64,000 bases of DNA from contig MNCI01011137.1 of the NCBI GenBank assembly GCA_015680685.1, positions 75,065 to 139,064 on the forward strand, in the 5' to 3' direction. Of this stretch, positions 43,700-55,889 are shown in pieces. Position numbers and translations under genes: made by a program. The number at the start of each line of letters is the position of its first letter. Positions within the stretch are counted from its first letter, which is position 1. The DNA is from Gnetum montanum. Taxonomy: Eukaryota > Streptophyta > Gnetopsida > Gnetales > Gnetaceae. A model generated the notes under the pieces. The model saw only the letters and a program-made list of their open reading frames with translations, did no database searches and was not told the origin of the DNA.

Positions 43700-46500
43700 T
43701 AACCCAGTGCTGGTGCCATGCCAGTTCCTTAGGATTCAACATTTGTTGCCCAAGCTCTTGGCACAAGACGCTGAATGTTACAACTTCATCTGTACAAAGA
43801 TCTAGGAAAGTCTTCCCCTGGATCACCAAGAACTTGAGCACAAAGGCAATTTTGAGTTCCTTCATCAAAATGGGAGGGAGTTTTTCCCTACCCCCAACGT
43901 TGTCATCCCCCTAACGGAGATGTATCAGTGGATCCTAGATCAGCTACTAAGAGTCAGTAAGCCTAGGGAGTGGGACATGATATCCCATTACGATGAAGTG
44001 TTTCAAGATGGATAGAGAGACCTGGACTCCCAATCCAAGGGGGATGGTCAAACCTACCTTGTGAGCATCCCTCCCACCATGGTTTTCAAGTCCAACCCCC
44101 TTTCTATGATGGCTCCCTTTGTGATCACAACGAATCTGCCTTAATCTATGCTTTTATCAGCCATGGGAAGCCATCCTGCACCCTCAGCATATCAGCAAGC
44201 GCCTTGCTTAGTTTCATACATAGGCACTCTTTCCCCCATTCTATTCCATCCTTGTACCAAGCACCAGTTACACCTACGTTGCCCTACATACATACCGCAT
44301 CTACTTCACAGCTACCCAGAGCCTTCACTCCTATCTCATTGTTTGCATTTGTTCCATCATCAATGACAGGTCCAATCCCAACCACGTGGTGGACCCTAGC
44401 CACTTCGCTTCCTATTTTGTAGCCCCACTAGATGTCGCACTACCCTTACCACCAAGCATACCAAGTCCTACAGGTGTCGCAACCAAGCATGAGACTATGG
44501 CCCATTCTAGTCATGCAAATGACTAACCCTGCAGCACCACTAGTGATCACCACTGTAGCAGCACCACCCACTAGGTGGTGGACCTAATAAGTAGCACCCT
44601 TCACAAGGGTAGCCCTAAAGGCCCCCTTATGAGCCAAGCCTCTACCCTTACTATGCCATAAATGATGGTTGCTCTTGCAACCCCACGACTATCTGTGTCA
44701 TCTCCAGGGCTGGATCAAGCATTTCAACTTATCTAGACCATCACTAAAGAATTTAAATGCCTCAAAGCTGTCAATTCTGACACGGTATAGGTCATGGATT
44801 TCTACCATGATGACCCCATTAGCCCAATAGTTCCTATACTTACATTACCCCTTGGGATGCCACTCCCCCAATTCACAAACTACAATGAGGAGGGCGACCC
44901 TAATGCACATTTAGTCACATTTAGATCTGAATCATTGTTGCTACAACAATGGCCACACACCATTATTTATGTCTTTGCTATGTCCTCGACAGGAAAATAT
45001 TTATACTAGTACCACGCACTCTCGCATGCCTCCATCTCAACATTGGAAGAGCTCCTGACCCAGTTCATGACCCGCTTCAAGTATAACTTGAAGCTCGAAG
45101 TCACGCTGGATCAGTTAATGGTAGTTAAGAAAGACCCACTAGAGTTGATGCAAAGGTTTATATAGTGGTGGAGCACCACCTTGAATGAGATCTATGAGCC
45201 TATTGTAGAGGCCCATTTGCTAGCCATCTTCAAGGGGGCGGTGAATGATTTCATCAAATCCAAGCTGTACTACCTAGCCCCGTGCTCTCTCAGTCAAGCT
45301 TTTGCCTAGACAAAAAGCATCCAAGATGTAGCCAAAACTAGTAAGAATCTAGCCTATGTTGCATATAAAAATGCATATACCAAAAAAGATAAAGAAAAGG
45401 GCAAGGCTGCAACGGCCATGGTGGCCGCTGTGGCAAACTAGGCCAAGCCCAATAGCAACAATAAAAAGAAAGTGGCCACAATGCCAAATAACCCTGTGCC
45501 TAGCCCAAGTAATGCTGCCCAATCCTCCATGTTGGCACCAAAGGCACCCACCCTACCTAAACCCAACTTCGAGCATAAAGACCGCTCCAAGTACACCCCT
45601 CTACTTGTCAAGCCTTTAGAACTTTTGAAGCAATTGCTAGGGGCAGGGTACATTCAACATAAGTGGATGTCTAAGTAGGTGACCAAATGACATCAACGGT
45701 ATTATGAACTCCTTAGGAATCCCTCCTTGGCTATGCCCAACAAGCCCCTAGTTCCTAAGAACTTTACGTTGGAGAAGTTCTGTGACAACCACCAACTTTG
45801 TGGTCACGATACAGATTACTGTCTAGCCTTAAAATATGACATTCAATGGATGATTGATTAGGGGAAGCTGGTGCTGGACAAAAGCAACCTTGTCCATCCC
45901 GAAAATCAATCCATGCATGTTTACAAGGACCCCCTCAATGTTAATGACACAGGGTACATTATCAACACCATTGGCATAGATGGTAATCCAGAATCACCAT
46001 AGTAGTTGTTTGTGGTTTGTATACCTCAATGTAGCATAGCAACACCAACAATGGAAAAAAAGACACCACAACAACCATTCATCCTCAAGGTTCCTCCTCA
46101 AACATTTTCCCTTGCATCCTTTGTAGTCAAAACTACACCACCACTTGCATTAATGCCACAAATACCGTTCATCGTTAGGGGGCCAAACACTGAACTACCC
46201 CCATCCTACAAAACCAACATAAGATGACATCACAACCTTCCCATTCAAGGAAATGGGAAGAGCATCTGACGAGTGAAATGGCTAAGGAACGTACTATCCT
46301 AGGTCCTTCCAAGCCTACCCCTTCATCCTCTATATCTATGCCTACCTCATCACCAAAAGTTAACATCACTACGTGTGCACGATCATCGCCACCCCATCCA
46401 AAAGGGTCTAGCCCTAAACTCAAACTACTCCTCCTTGGGAAATTCATCTTCTAGGATGAAAGGAGAAAGAGAATGGTGGTAAAAAATAGGAAGGTGGAAA
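43700..46500 (+). pseudogene. gag: Gag polyprotein of element F
   Basis: The N-terminal block near 43770-43920 reads AECYNFICTKI, then FEFLHQNGREFFPTPNVV. It matches gag of A (YYNFICAKIQ, LDLVHQNKEEYVPSPYV) and E (QYNFICVIIQ). A disordered Pro/Ser/Thr-rich stretch follows (44100-44640). The capsid core starts near 44794: DFYHDDPISPIVPILTLPLG, YNEEGDPNAHLVTF, LEELLTQFMTRFKYNLKLE, GAVNDFIKSKLYYLAP. A knuckle-like motif near 45776 reads FCDNHQLCGHDTDYCLALKY. After that come (F/I)(I/L)KVPPQ-type repeats (46075-46180). At least two frameshifts, near 46220 and 46500, plus stops. It would package the RNA. Confidence 0.8.
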
Positions 46501-46529
46501 AGACCTCCTAAATGCTTGTACTTAGGTAA

Positions 46530-47200
46530 AATAGGCTCTAAAACAAAAGAACACAACCTTGAGCCTGTATGACCTAGTAATAACTTCCATGACACACCAT
46601 GAGGCTTTGGTTCGCATGTTAACATCCATACTAGTTGATGAAAACATGTCGGTAGAGGAGAAAGCAATCCATTCGGTCATGCTTCCTTCTACGCCCAAAG
46701 AACCAAAACCATCCCAATTAACATTCCATGACAAGTCCATTAAGGAAGACCCTAAAAAGGTTCAAGCAATGATAGCACCCCTATTCATCATAATTTAGGT
46801 TGGTCAACACAAGATCTGAAGAGTACACATTGATGACGGGGCTACTACAAACGTCATCCCGTTCCCCATAGTGGACAAACTAGGTTTGGTGGACCAAATC
46901 AAACCCACGACAACATCATATCTGAAGTCATTCAATGGGGCATGGGTAGTGGTGAAAGGAACTATCCACATTGATTTTGTGGTAGGGGACCAATTCCCCA
47001 CAAGTGCAACATTTATCATGATAGAAGAGATTCCTAGGTTTAACTTGATTTTGGGGAGGTTGTGATTAGCCCAACTTAGGGCTTCATCTTCACCCATATG
47101 TCAAGAAATCCACCTACCTTATGTGGGAAAGGAGGTGGTGATCCATAGTGATGAAGTGGCAACCCAGGTGATAAACAACATCAATATGGAGTAAGGTTTA
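46530..47200 (+). pseudogene. Aspartic protease of element F
   Basis: Lead block LKQKNTTLSLYDLVITSMTH (about 46535), then an acidic linker. The retropepsin core starts near 46825: VHIDDGATTNVIPF has the catalytic Asp, in D-D-G; then IEEIPRFNLILGRL ends the fold. It is followed by ICQEIHLPYVGKEVVIHSDE, as in elements A and E. Few stops remain. Next comes the first tandem array (47557-47745), not RT, so RT would need to be translated separately or from a spliced RNA. Confidence 0.85.
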
Positions 47201-47556
47201 GAGGTCATAACCTCTGAGAATGAAACACTTATCTCTACCAAAGCCAATTACTTGACAAAAGAGTCAGCCCAAGACACCAGCTCAGAAAATGAAACTGCAT
47301 GGGCTAAATTACTTTTTCAAGCAGTAGACAATGACATAGAAGAATACTACAAGAAAGCCTCTTAGCTGTACATGTCGCCAAGCCCACGATGGATTAGAAA
47401 GTAGTTGTGAGGATGATCATTACTCATGTCATGTAACAACTCCACATTAACGTTCATTATAAATTTATTCCTTCTTTGCTTCACATTCACTTCTCTACGC
47501 TAAGTGTCTAACTCATTCTTTAAACCGTTCACATCACATCTATTGTTTACATTACG

Positions 47557-47745
47557 CCACGGCCCACTAAGGCCTAAAACTAGCAAACTTTTTCCATACC
47601 ATCATGCAATGGCCCGAAATGGCCTAAAACTAACGATGGCCCAAAATGGCCTAAAACTAGCAATGGCCTGAAATGGCCTAAAACTAGCAATGGCCCAAAA
47701 TGAACTTAAACTATCGTTACGGCCTAAAATAGCCTAAAACTAAAA
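47557..47745 (+). repeat. Array 1 of element F, about 28-bp units
   Basis: About six units of GGCCYRAAATGGCCTAAAACTAGCAAT. The core CTAAAACTAG is a variant of the cores in arrays 2 and 3. It sits between protease and the 3' end of the antisense gene. Confidence 0.85.
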
Positions 47746-47920
47746 TGAGACACTCCTAATGAATTCAATTCATAAATAAAGAGAGAATAAAATAAAATAA
47801 AAATAAATACAACACATAACACATAAGAAAAATAAATCTCTTTGTATTTCATTTTGTCTTTCACAAATTAATAATGTTTGTAACATTATTTGAATTCAAA
47901 TAAAATGATCGGCTACTACT

Positions 47921-50900
47921 CTATGACCCTTTGCCTACTCCATTGTTCCCTAGTTCATTAGGCCTTGTGTTTTCATCTGGAGTCTGTACCACAAAGAAAA
48001 CATAGTTAGTTAAAGCTCTAATAAATACTCAGATGAAATAAATTATTGCTATGCTAAAAGGTAACCAACCCGAGACGACCCCGCATCTAGTTTGGGGGGT
48101 ATTCGATCCAGGCCTATCACTAGGCATCGCAAGATCTCCTCTTCCATGATATCAGCCCAATTCCTATTACCCAGGTCAGCACTTGTAGCAAATTTCTCCT
48201 TCTCTATGGATTTCCATCTTGGTGGCCCTAGAGAAAAGGTAGTGGTGGTGGTCTCAGCTGTAGGAAAGGTTACTTTTCTTTCAGGAGATTCACTCACTGT
48301 CACTTATTACATGAACTTGTCGTAAGCCCCAGAAGCACCAATAATATCAAGGAATACCTCATGAGTATGTAACTTGACTGAGACATCCCTATATTGGTTA
48401 CAGTAGGTGGCACGTTCTAGCTTATACATATGTTTGTGGTTTTTCTGTGCCTGCCCCCACTCGTAATCCTTGGCACTATAATCTTTGCAGTCTTGGTTCT
48501 TCTAGGCTAAGAGGTCCATTTACATGCATTAATCTATTATTTCATAGGTGGCCTTATTGTTGCATCGCATGGCTATCTAGTACCTCACGTAGTCAATGAC
48601 AGTCATGCACCAACTACCATTGTTGGTGTCTCAGGCCAATAGGAATTCATTCCTGGAATAGAGATCTCCTACCTTAGTGGTTAGGTTGACCTTCTCCTTT
48701 TTCAGCCTCTAGACCCATTTCTAGAGGTCTTCGTTCACACACCTGCATTCCCACAAGGATCATGCTGAGTATAGTGCACATTGGCTTGCTTCATGATATA
48801 CGTGACGAGGTACTTTGATCACCTTTGGTGGAAATTCAGGCACGGTGTCAACCTCAACTGCTTGTTTGGGGTCCCACTTGAGATGAGAGGCTACCAACAA
48901 TGCATAAAAAATGCATTAATCAAAGATGCATGGCAAATGCAACAACAATTTAGAGCCTAGCATAGCACTTTAACTTACCCACTTCTAGGTTGATCCACCT
49001 TAGATGGTCGATCATGTCATCGACCATCCCTTCCATGAAAGTAAATTTATCAGGGGTCTCGATCCATGGTCGCAGGCAGATCAAGGATGGGCTGGAGGTA
49101 TCAACAGTGGTATTAGCTGCATGGTAAAACATGTTAGCTAAAGTGGAGAGAACCATAATAGAGCTCCTACCCAGCAAACCCTCAAGGGTGATAGTGGGAG
49201 GGTTGCCCATCGACACACTATCAAATATGTGGTCAAACTCACCAACATCTAAATAAAGCCCCTCTCCTTCTAGCTGATCTAACAGTGTAGCAGCATCCTT
49301 GATGATCATGTGCCCCTTTAGCACTAAGTTGCTTTGAACAAAAGGATCATCAGCAAGTGCCTCATCCTAGTTGCTAGGAAGCTCTTCGTCATTTGCTAAG
49401 CCCCTTTCTTCATCGGTAGGGGTCTCCTCCTCCTCTTCATCAATGGAGACTTCCTCCTCACCAGCTAAGGTTCTTTCTTTTGTAACAAGGGCCCCTTCCT
49501 CATCGATAAGGGCCCTCTCCTTTGTAGCGAGAGCCTCTTCATTTTCATCAATCGTCCTTGTTGTAGGGGCCACCACCCCTTCTCCCTCTTCTTCTTCTTC
49601 TTCCTCTACTAATAAAGCATAGTCATAGTAAGTAAACTATACCAACCTGAAGTAGATGTTATGCTATGCAATGCTACCTAGTGTAACACAACATAGCAAA
49701 TGTTAGCAAACAAAATGAACACTTACCAATCAGAGGCTACACTCTACAAAGTTTGAATTGTAGCTTCTTCCCCCTCTCTTCATTGGTATGGGGGGTCTCG
49801 TCAGTAGGATGGGACCTCTTGCATTGCAGCTTGGTCATCACCATCTCTACAATGAGGTGTTCCCCCCTTATGACACTACCAATGATAATGGGGGGTGCCT
49901 CTCCCACACTGTCCTTGGCCCAAAAGCTACATGCCACCCAATCCCTTATCATCATCAAAAATGACTCCCCAATAGCTTTCGGGGGATCCTGAGATTGGGT
50001 GGTATGGAAGACTTGGTAGATCCACAGTTTGAAAATCTGGCTATGATCTTGTAGTACCCAGACCCCATTCTCATGGACTACCAAGAATTATACAAAATTC
50101 CATAGGCAGGCTATGAAGAAAGCATGGTGCACATTAAAATGGAATTCAAGCTTCCCATAAATCTTGACCATTTCAGCCTGCATGCCTCTGCAAAGGTGCT
50201 TGGCCCAATTTTAATGGGTCCGTTCTTCCATGAAATCCCTCATTATCCAAGACTTCTCAATCCTAATGATTTTTTCTTGGGATAGCAAGTTGGGGAAGGC
50301 ACAAACATGAAAGATAGGGTAAACTGTTTTGGCCAACCATAGCTTGACTTTTTCAATATAGATTCCTTTTCAATCCTTTGCAACCCCCAGCCAGTCCTCG
50401 ATGTCCTCCTGATTGTGTGCATATTTCTTGGATATTTCTCCCATAGGGAGACCAGTAGTGGGAACACTAAAAAAACCACAAGCAATCGATCGTTTACCTC
50501 AAACATCATGTGCACACCGTGAACACGTGTGCGGAATCGGTTTGTCTTTTCAGAAAAGGAGTTGGCTAGGAAAAGCATCTCAACAGGCGAGACACTTGGG
50601 TTAATAGCCAAAAATAAGTCCATAAGCCCAACCTCTTGGAGGTTATGGACAAGTGTGGTTGGAGCCCCATTGTAGAGCCAACACTAGGTCTTCTCCACCT
50701 CCCCGTACTTAAAAAAGAGGTTGGTTTCGTTATGCTTGGAGGTGACCACAGTCACCTTCTAGGATTTCTTCACCACTAAGAATGATTTGCAAAAAAATAA
50801 AAGGAGAGAGAGAGGGTTAGTAAAATTTAAACATCACTTAAAAATTTAACAATGAATTCACACTTTAGCATACCAAGTTTAAACAGCGTGGGAAATGGTG

Positions 50901-51648
50901 TGATATCAACCAATACATCTTCGACGGTGAGTGGCCTGAGGGATGTCCATTTCCTATCAAACCAATTGGTTTTTTTACAGTTCCCATAAAATTGGGAATA
51001 CTAGGTTTCTTTACACTATGACAAGCATGGCAATATGGCAAGCTTAATAAATTTAGCAATGCAGCGGTATTATAGATTCAATAGTGTAACAATACGACAA
51101 ACATAAAAGACCTTATGAAATACTGGCATATCACAATAAAAACATTACAAAGTGCAGACAAGTAAAAATTCACTATGCTACAACCATACTTCGGCTATAC
51201 AAAATAATTTGCTTTGTACTACATTAAACACGTGTCTCATTTGTCAAATCTCATAGATGGCCAAACCCTCTTGAGGACAGCATGCTATGCTAGCCATGTT
51301 CTAAGCTATCCAAACTTGCCCAAACCCTTGCGACAAGGCAATCACAATAATGGCAGCCGAGGTCATACCGCATGTAGCTATAGCATAATTTCCATACAAC
51401 CGTTGTGGCTAACTAGCAATAGCAACAATGTAACGGCCAAAAAGATGACCAAAACGAGTGGTAAAAGATGCAGATTTCAACAATAATGATTCCTGAAGTT
51501 TGAACAAAAAAGGTGGTGTAACAACTTACCGAGTAGATGGAGTCTCCTCTAGCACTTCAACACGTGCCTCGGTTAGGCACCCCAAAGTGTCCTTGACTTC
51601 ATCCACCTTAGTGAGCCCTCCATGCTTACGTTTGCCTTTAGGTGACAT
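47921..51648 (-). pseudogene. Antisense intron-containing accessory gene, copy in element F
   Basis: Minus-strand gene between protease and RT, opposite to gag-pol. Proposed exons: 1, 51648-51530 (MSPKGKRKHGGLTKVDEVKD; donor GTAAGTTG); 2, 51000-50874 (donor GTATGC); 3, 50775-49727 (donor GTAAGTG); 4, about 49657-48979 (Glu-rich tract, then FTFMEGMVDDMIDHL; donor GTAAGTT); 5, 48890-48070; 6, 47983-47921 (TPDENTRPNELG..., stop TAG). Exon 3 contains VGLMDLFLAINPSV and VHGVHMMFEVNDRLL. Exon 5 has a predicted coiled coil (RLKKEKVNLTTKVGDLYSRN) and ends with DIMEEEILRCLVIGLDRIPP. Spliced length is about 2.85 kb, roughly 950 codons. The order, intron positions and several blocks match 22117-27286. 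There are stops and a frameshift near 50480. Function unknown: no enzyme motif seen; the acidic tract and coiled coil suggest a nuclear or protein-binding role, but that is a guess. Confidence 0.78.
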
Positions 51649-51959
51649 CGCTTCACTGCAAATGCTATCGGCTACTACACTATGCTATTTTGCTTTTTCC
51701 CGGAACAATTGCACTACACTTTGGATGTGGACTTTCTACTTTGACAATGAAAACAACAATTTTACCAGGGCTAAACCCCTATTTATAGTTGATGCAATGA
51801 AAAGAACTTGCCATTTTCACACCCCAAGTAATGTGGAATGTCCAATATAGCGTAATTCTTTCGTGTCGTAAACCTGCAACAGTGTAGCATTCTTGTTTAC
51901 AAATAGGTGGGCCAAATCGAAAATTTTTCCCCACCTTAAATTAGCAACCTACCTGTATG

Positions 51960-52315
51960 AAGCCTACACACCATGGTCTGCAAAGACCTTAAACTAGTAA
52001 ATTTATCTAAAAAACCTATGCACCACTATTTGCAAAGACCTTAAACTAGTGACATTTTACAAAGCCTACCTGTTAATGGTCTGCAAAGACCTTAAACTAG
52101 TAGCCTCTACAACGCCAACCTATTAACATTCCACAAAGACCTTAAACTAGTAACCTTGTCCACCAACCAGTTAACAGTCCCCAAAGACCTTAAACTAGTA
52201 ACTTTACCTTTACAACTTGTTAACGATCCACCACGACCTTAAATTGGTAGAGCTAATGTCAATTGCATGCTCAAATCTACTCACGGTCCACCAAGACCTT
52301 AAATTAGTAACTTGC
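51960..52315 (+). repeat. Array 2 of element F
   Basis: About eight imperfect units of 40-60 bp with the core CYRCAAAGACCTTAAACTAGTAA. It lies between the 5' end of the antisense gene and the RT ORF; the equivalent place in element A holds the TGATGTCAAATGATG array. Confidence 0.85.
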
Positions 52316-52442
52316 GAACTTGGCCAAATAAACAATCATTACATGTTTCATTATTGCTTTGCAAATATTTACTATTGTGCGCTATAACTACAAACATGTA
52401 TCACTTGACTAGGCTTCTTCTTATTATGGCAGGTTGAACAAG

Positions 52443-52830
52443 ATGACCATGCAGCATGATCTACACTCACTTTTAACCTTGGCAGGTCCTCATGGCAAGC
52501 TTGCAAGATATATGAACTTAGAGTTGATAGACTAGGATTCATCTACTGATAACACTATAGCATCCCTAGAAATGTCCCTAAATTTTCCCAAACATTTTGT
52601 CCAAGCCTTAGACTTAGAGGCTAGGGATGTGACCAAGGACCCTCTCATCGAAGCACCAATAACAACATCCAAGGGGAAAATAAAGTCACTAAAACTAAGT
52701 TGCCTCCTAGATCAATAAATGCAAAAAGATGTATCCAGAGTCCTTCAAGAAAACATCAAAGTATTTGCATGGTCCTACAATGACATGCCAGGCTTAGAAC
52801 CATGGTTAATACAACATAACATTGTATTGG
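52443..52830 (+). pseudogene. Start of the element F pol ORF (connecting region)
   Basis: An ATG at 52443 (MTMQHDLHSLLTLAGPHGKL) opens a frame that stays in register through RT and RNase H. It includes LDLEARDVTKDPLIEAPIT and VFAWSYNDMPGLEPW, the standard lead-in to gypsy RT. It is homologous to 19346-19753 (minus) in element A, where an ATG is found at the same place. Confidence 0.8.
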
Positions 52831-53680
52831 ACCCACATGTCAAACCAATTAAACAAAAGGCTCAAAAAATTAAACCAAAAATTGCACTAGCCATACGTGA
52901 TAAAATCACTAAGCTATACCAAGAAAGCTTCATTCGCATGGTCAATTACTTAGAATGGATGTCAAACATTATTGTGGTCTCTAAGAAAGTGGGAGGAATA
53001 TGAATTTGTATAGACTTCCAGGATCTAAACAAAGTAACGATTAAAGATGACTTACCACTACCAAGTATCGATTAGCTTATCGACACTACGATTGGTCACG
53101 CTTTACTATCCTTCATGGATGGGTTCTTAGGTTACAATCAAATTCACATAATTCTAGAGCATCAATTGAAAACTACGTTTATGACCCCTTGGGTTACCTT
53201 TTGTTACATTATGATGTCCTTTGGTGTAAAGAATGCCGAAGCAACCTATCAACGAGCCATGACCTATATATTCAACGACTACCTTCTAGAGAGACTAAAC
53301 GATTACATGACTGATCTAGATGTAGTCCTAAAGTGTTTTCATAGGCATGAATTGCATCTTAATCTAAAGAAGTGTGTTTTCAGCATAGAAACTAGACACA
53401 TGCTAGGGTTTGTAGTATCAGAGGCTAGAATATGAGTGGAGCCTGACAAAGTTAAGGCCAGTGTTAACCTAGCACCCCCTAGTAACATTAAAGAATTGCG
53501 TAGGTTGCAAGGTAGAATACAATTCATTAGAAGGTTTATAGCAAGATTGACTAACAAGTTACACCCCATGCAACACTTACTAAAGAAGGGGATTAACTTT
53601 GAGTGGACAACACAGTGTCAACAAGCCTTCGATGACTTGAAGAAAGAACTTTTACACCTCCCAAGTATTTAACCACAATA
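52830..53680 (+). pseudogene. Reverse transcriptase of element F
   Basis: Order of blocks: WMSNIIVVSKKVGG, ICIDFQDLNKVTIKDDLPLP, LLSFMDGFLGYNQIHI (motif A Asp kept), TTFMTPWVTFCYIMMSFGVKNA, ATYQRAMTYIFNDY. Then LERLNDYMTDLDVVLKCF follows where Tat RTs have Y-V-D-D-x-x-V-x-S and a short loop; the catalytic box appears to be lost by a small deletion. Later blocks are ELHLNLKKCVFSIETRHMLG and VEPDKVKASVNLAPPSNIKE. The frame has only a few stops and continues into RNase H. Confidence 0.9.
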
Positions 53681-53681
53681 G

Positions 53682-54100
53682 ATGGATAAGCCTTTCTACA
53701 TCTACCTTGCTACTTCAGACATGTCTATCGCAGTGTTGTTATGCCAAAAAAGAGAAGATGAATCTAAAACCCTAGTCTATTACCTAAGCCATGCATTAAT
53801 AACACACAAAGCCAAATACAATAGAGTGGAAAGGAATTTTCTCACTTTAGTTTTTAGGCTAAAAAATTGGAGACACTACCTATTCTGTAGCCAAGTGAAC
53901 ATTATATGCAAAAGCAATGTACTTTGGGCTATCACAAACAAGTTATATGAAAGTAGCAGGATAGCCCGATGGAAAGTAATAACAATGGAATTTGATTTAC
54001 ACTATGTATCCCAATCATCAATGAAAGGACAAGAAATAGCTATGCAACTTGTAACCTTGCCCGTTGATGATCAGGTGACCATAGAACCTAAATTCCCTAA
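53682..54100 (+). pseudogene. RNase H / tether domain of element F
   Basis: MDKPFYIYLATSDMSIAVLL, then LVYYLSHALITHKAKYNRVE and FRLKNWRHYLF, ending ARWKVITMEFDLHYV. This is the ordinary Ty3/gypsy RNase H position, with the catalytic residues mostly replaced (ATSDMS instead of D-A-S), as usual for the 'tether' form in elements that carry a second RNase H. The 214-codon open frame covers this and half of the next domain. Confidence 0.85.
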
Positions 54101-54129
54101 TGAAAATGTTAGTAGTATCAACCTTGTGC

Positions 54130-54400
54130 GATTACATTTCGAGGCCACTTTGCATTTCGATGGTGCCTTAACCACGCGAGGTGGTAGTGTTGCCACCATC
54201 ATTACATTCCCCTTGGGGACCATGCAACCTTTTGTTTACCACTTCATGTTCCTTTGTACAAACAATGTAGCTAAGTACGAAGGACTCCTTAGGGGTCTCT
54301 TAGCAGCTTGGGAATTGAAAATTTGACATTTGGCAGTCTGAGGTGACTCTAAACTTATTGTAAATCAAATCATGAGGTCTACACCTGCAAATATTTTCAC
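54130..54400 (+). pseudogene. Archaeal-type RNase H (aRNH) of element F
   Basis: LHFDGALTTRGGSVATIITF has the first catalytic Asp; TNNVAKYEGLLRGLLAAWEL has the catalytic Glu; after one stop GDSKLIVNQI has the next Asp. This block order is the aRNH domain that marks the Tat lineage. It is better kept than in element A, where the first Asp is Asn. Confidence 0.88.
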
Positions 54401-54775
54401 TTACAACCTTACTATGATTTGACAAAAAACTTGTTGAAACAATTCACCATGATAGACATCCAACATGTGCCATGTAGCGAAAACACCGTAGCCAATGCCT
54501 TAGCTACGCTAGCATTAAACGTGCCACCACACATGTTCGCCAATTTACCTGCTTCGATAACAGAATGCACAAATCCTATCACCCAAGCAGTACATGTGGC
54601 CACTATAAGCACTACCAATGCCCAAGAGTGTTATGCTAACATGAAAGCCTATCTGCAACATGGTGAACCCCCCCACGGTTTGACATCTACCAAAAGGGAT
54701 GCAATTTGAAAGTGAGCACGGCAGTATGTCCTCATAGGAGATAATACCTTATGTAAATGCTCCTTTTATGGAATA
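54401..54775 (+). other. Element F spacer between aRNH and integrase
   Basis: Coding-like frame (54419-54706) with IDIQHVPCSENTVANALATL, the usual 'H-V-P-x-x-x-N-x-x-A-D-A-L' end of the RNase H module (the D is lost). Then about 150 bp to the zinc finger of integrase. Confidence 0.65.
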
Positions 54776-55871
54776 TTGTTAACTTGTGTTGGTTGGGAGG
54801 AGGCACAAACAATTGTTAGCGAAGTCCAAGAAGGACTATGTGAAGGACACATAGCTCCTAGGGCCATGGTAGCTAAGATCAAATGCCTAGGGTATTACTG
54901 GTCTTGCATGGAACAAGATTGTTTTACTAAAGTCAAGATGTGTGACATGTGCCAACATCATGCAAACCTTATACACATGTCACCTACTAAGTTGCATCCT
55001 ATGTAGATCACGTGGCCATTCCAATGATGGGGACTAGATATCATAGGACCCATAACACCTAAGTCTTTCGCAGGACATAGCTTCATCATTACTACCATCG
55101 AGTACTTCATGAAGTGGGGAGAGGCTATCCCCCTAAGTAAAACTACATTTCAATAGGTTTGCCACTTCATCTTAGACAACATCGTAACAAGGTTTGGTTT
55201 TCCCATAACTATTGTGATGGACAATGGGCCATAGTTTAGGAGTTTGGAAACTAGAACCTTTTGTAGCAACCTTTGCATCAAGTAATATTTTTCATCATCA
55301 TATTACCTGCAAGCTAATGGTCAGGCAAAAGCAACAAACAAGGCCATCATCAACTTGCTTAAAAGAATGCTTAGCAATAGCAAGAGGTGATGGCATGAGA
55401 AAATCCTTTACGTGTTGTGGGCCTACTTTACAATGTGTATGACGGCTACAGGTAAGACCCCCTATAGCTTAGTCTATGGATCTGAAGTAGTGTTACCTCT
55501 TGAATTGTAGGTACCATCACTACAGATTATCCTTTCAAGCATCGTAAATAAAGCCCAGAATAATGAGTCAAGGATCATCGATCTCGACTCCCTAAAGGAA
55601 GAGTGGGCACAAACATTAGGTCGCATCAAATGATATTAGGAAAAGTAGTGTCAAAAGAATCATGCAGACCTACATCGATGGCCAATTAAAGAGGGGAACC
55701 TAGTTCTGAAAGCTATCCATGAACATACAAACAAGTTTTTTGGCAAACTGGGAAGGTCCATTTGTAGTCACAAAAGCCTATGAGAATGGAGCCTTCAAGC
55801 TAGTAGACATGGATGGTAGAGAGTTTGGAAATCCTGTGAACCACTTATACTTGAAGTCATACTATGTCTAA
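54776..55871 (+). pseudogene. Integrase of element F
   Basis: Zinc-binding domain: GHIAPRAMVAKIKCLGYYWS then VKMCDMCQHHAN (His and Cys-x2-Cys kept). Catalytic core: GLDIIGPITPKSFAGHSFII with the first Asp, FPITIVMDNGP with the second. At the third position QANGQAKATNKAIIN has Lys where Glu is expected. Then GKTPYSLVYGSEVVLPLE and a C-terminal part (NLVLKAIHEHTNKFFGKL) ending NHLYLKSYYV with TAA at 55869. There are a few stops and frameshifts. It is the same domain and sequence type as element A's split integrase. Confidence 0.9.
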
Positions 55872-55889
55872 TGAAGGAGCAAGGTAAGC

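Noticed and set aside
43602-43868. 88-codon minus-strand open stretch
   Set aside because: Antisense of the gag N-terminal region of element F, where the plus frame matches gag of A and E.
49371-49622. Plus-strand Ser-rich open stretch
   Set aside because: Complement of the Glu-rich tract in exon 4 of the minus-strand antisense gene.
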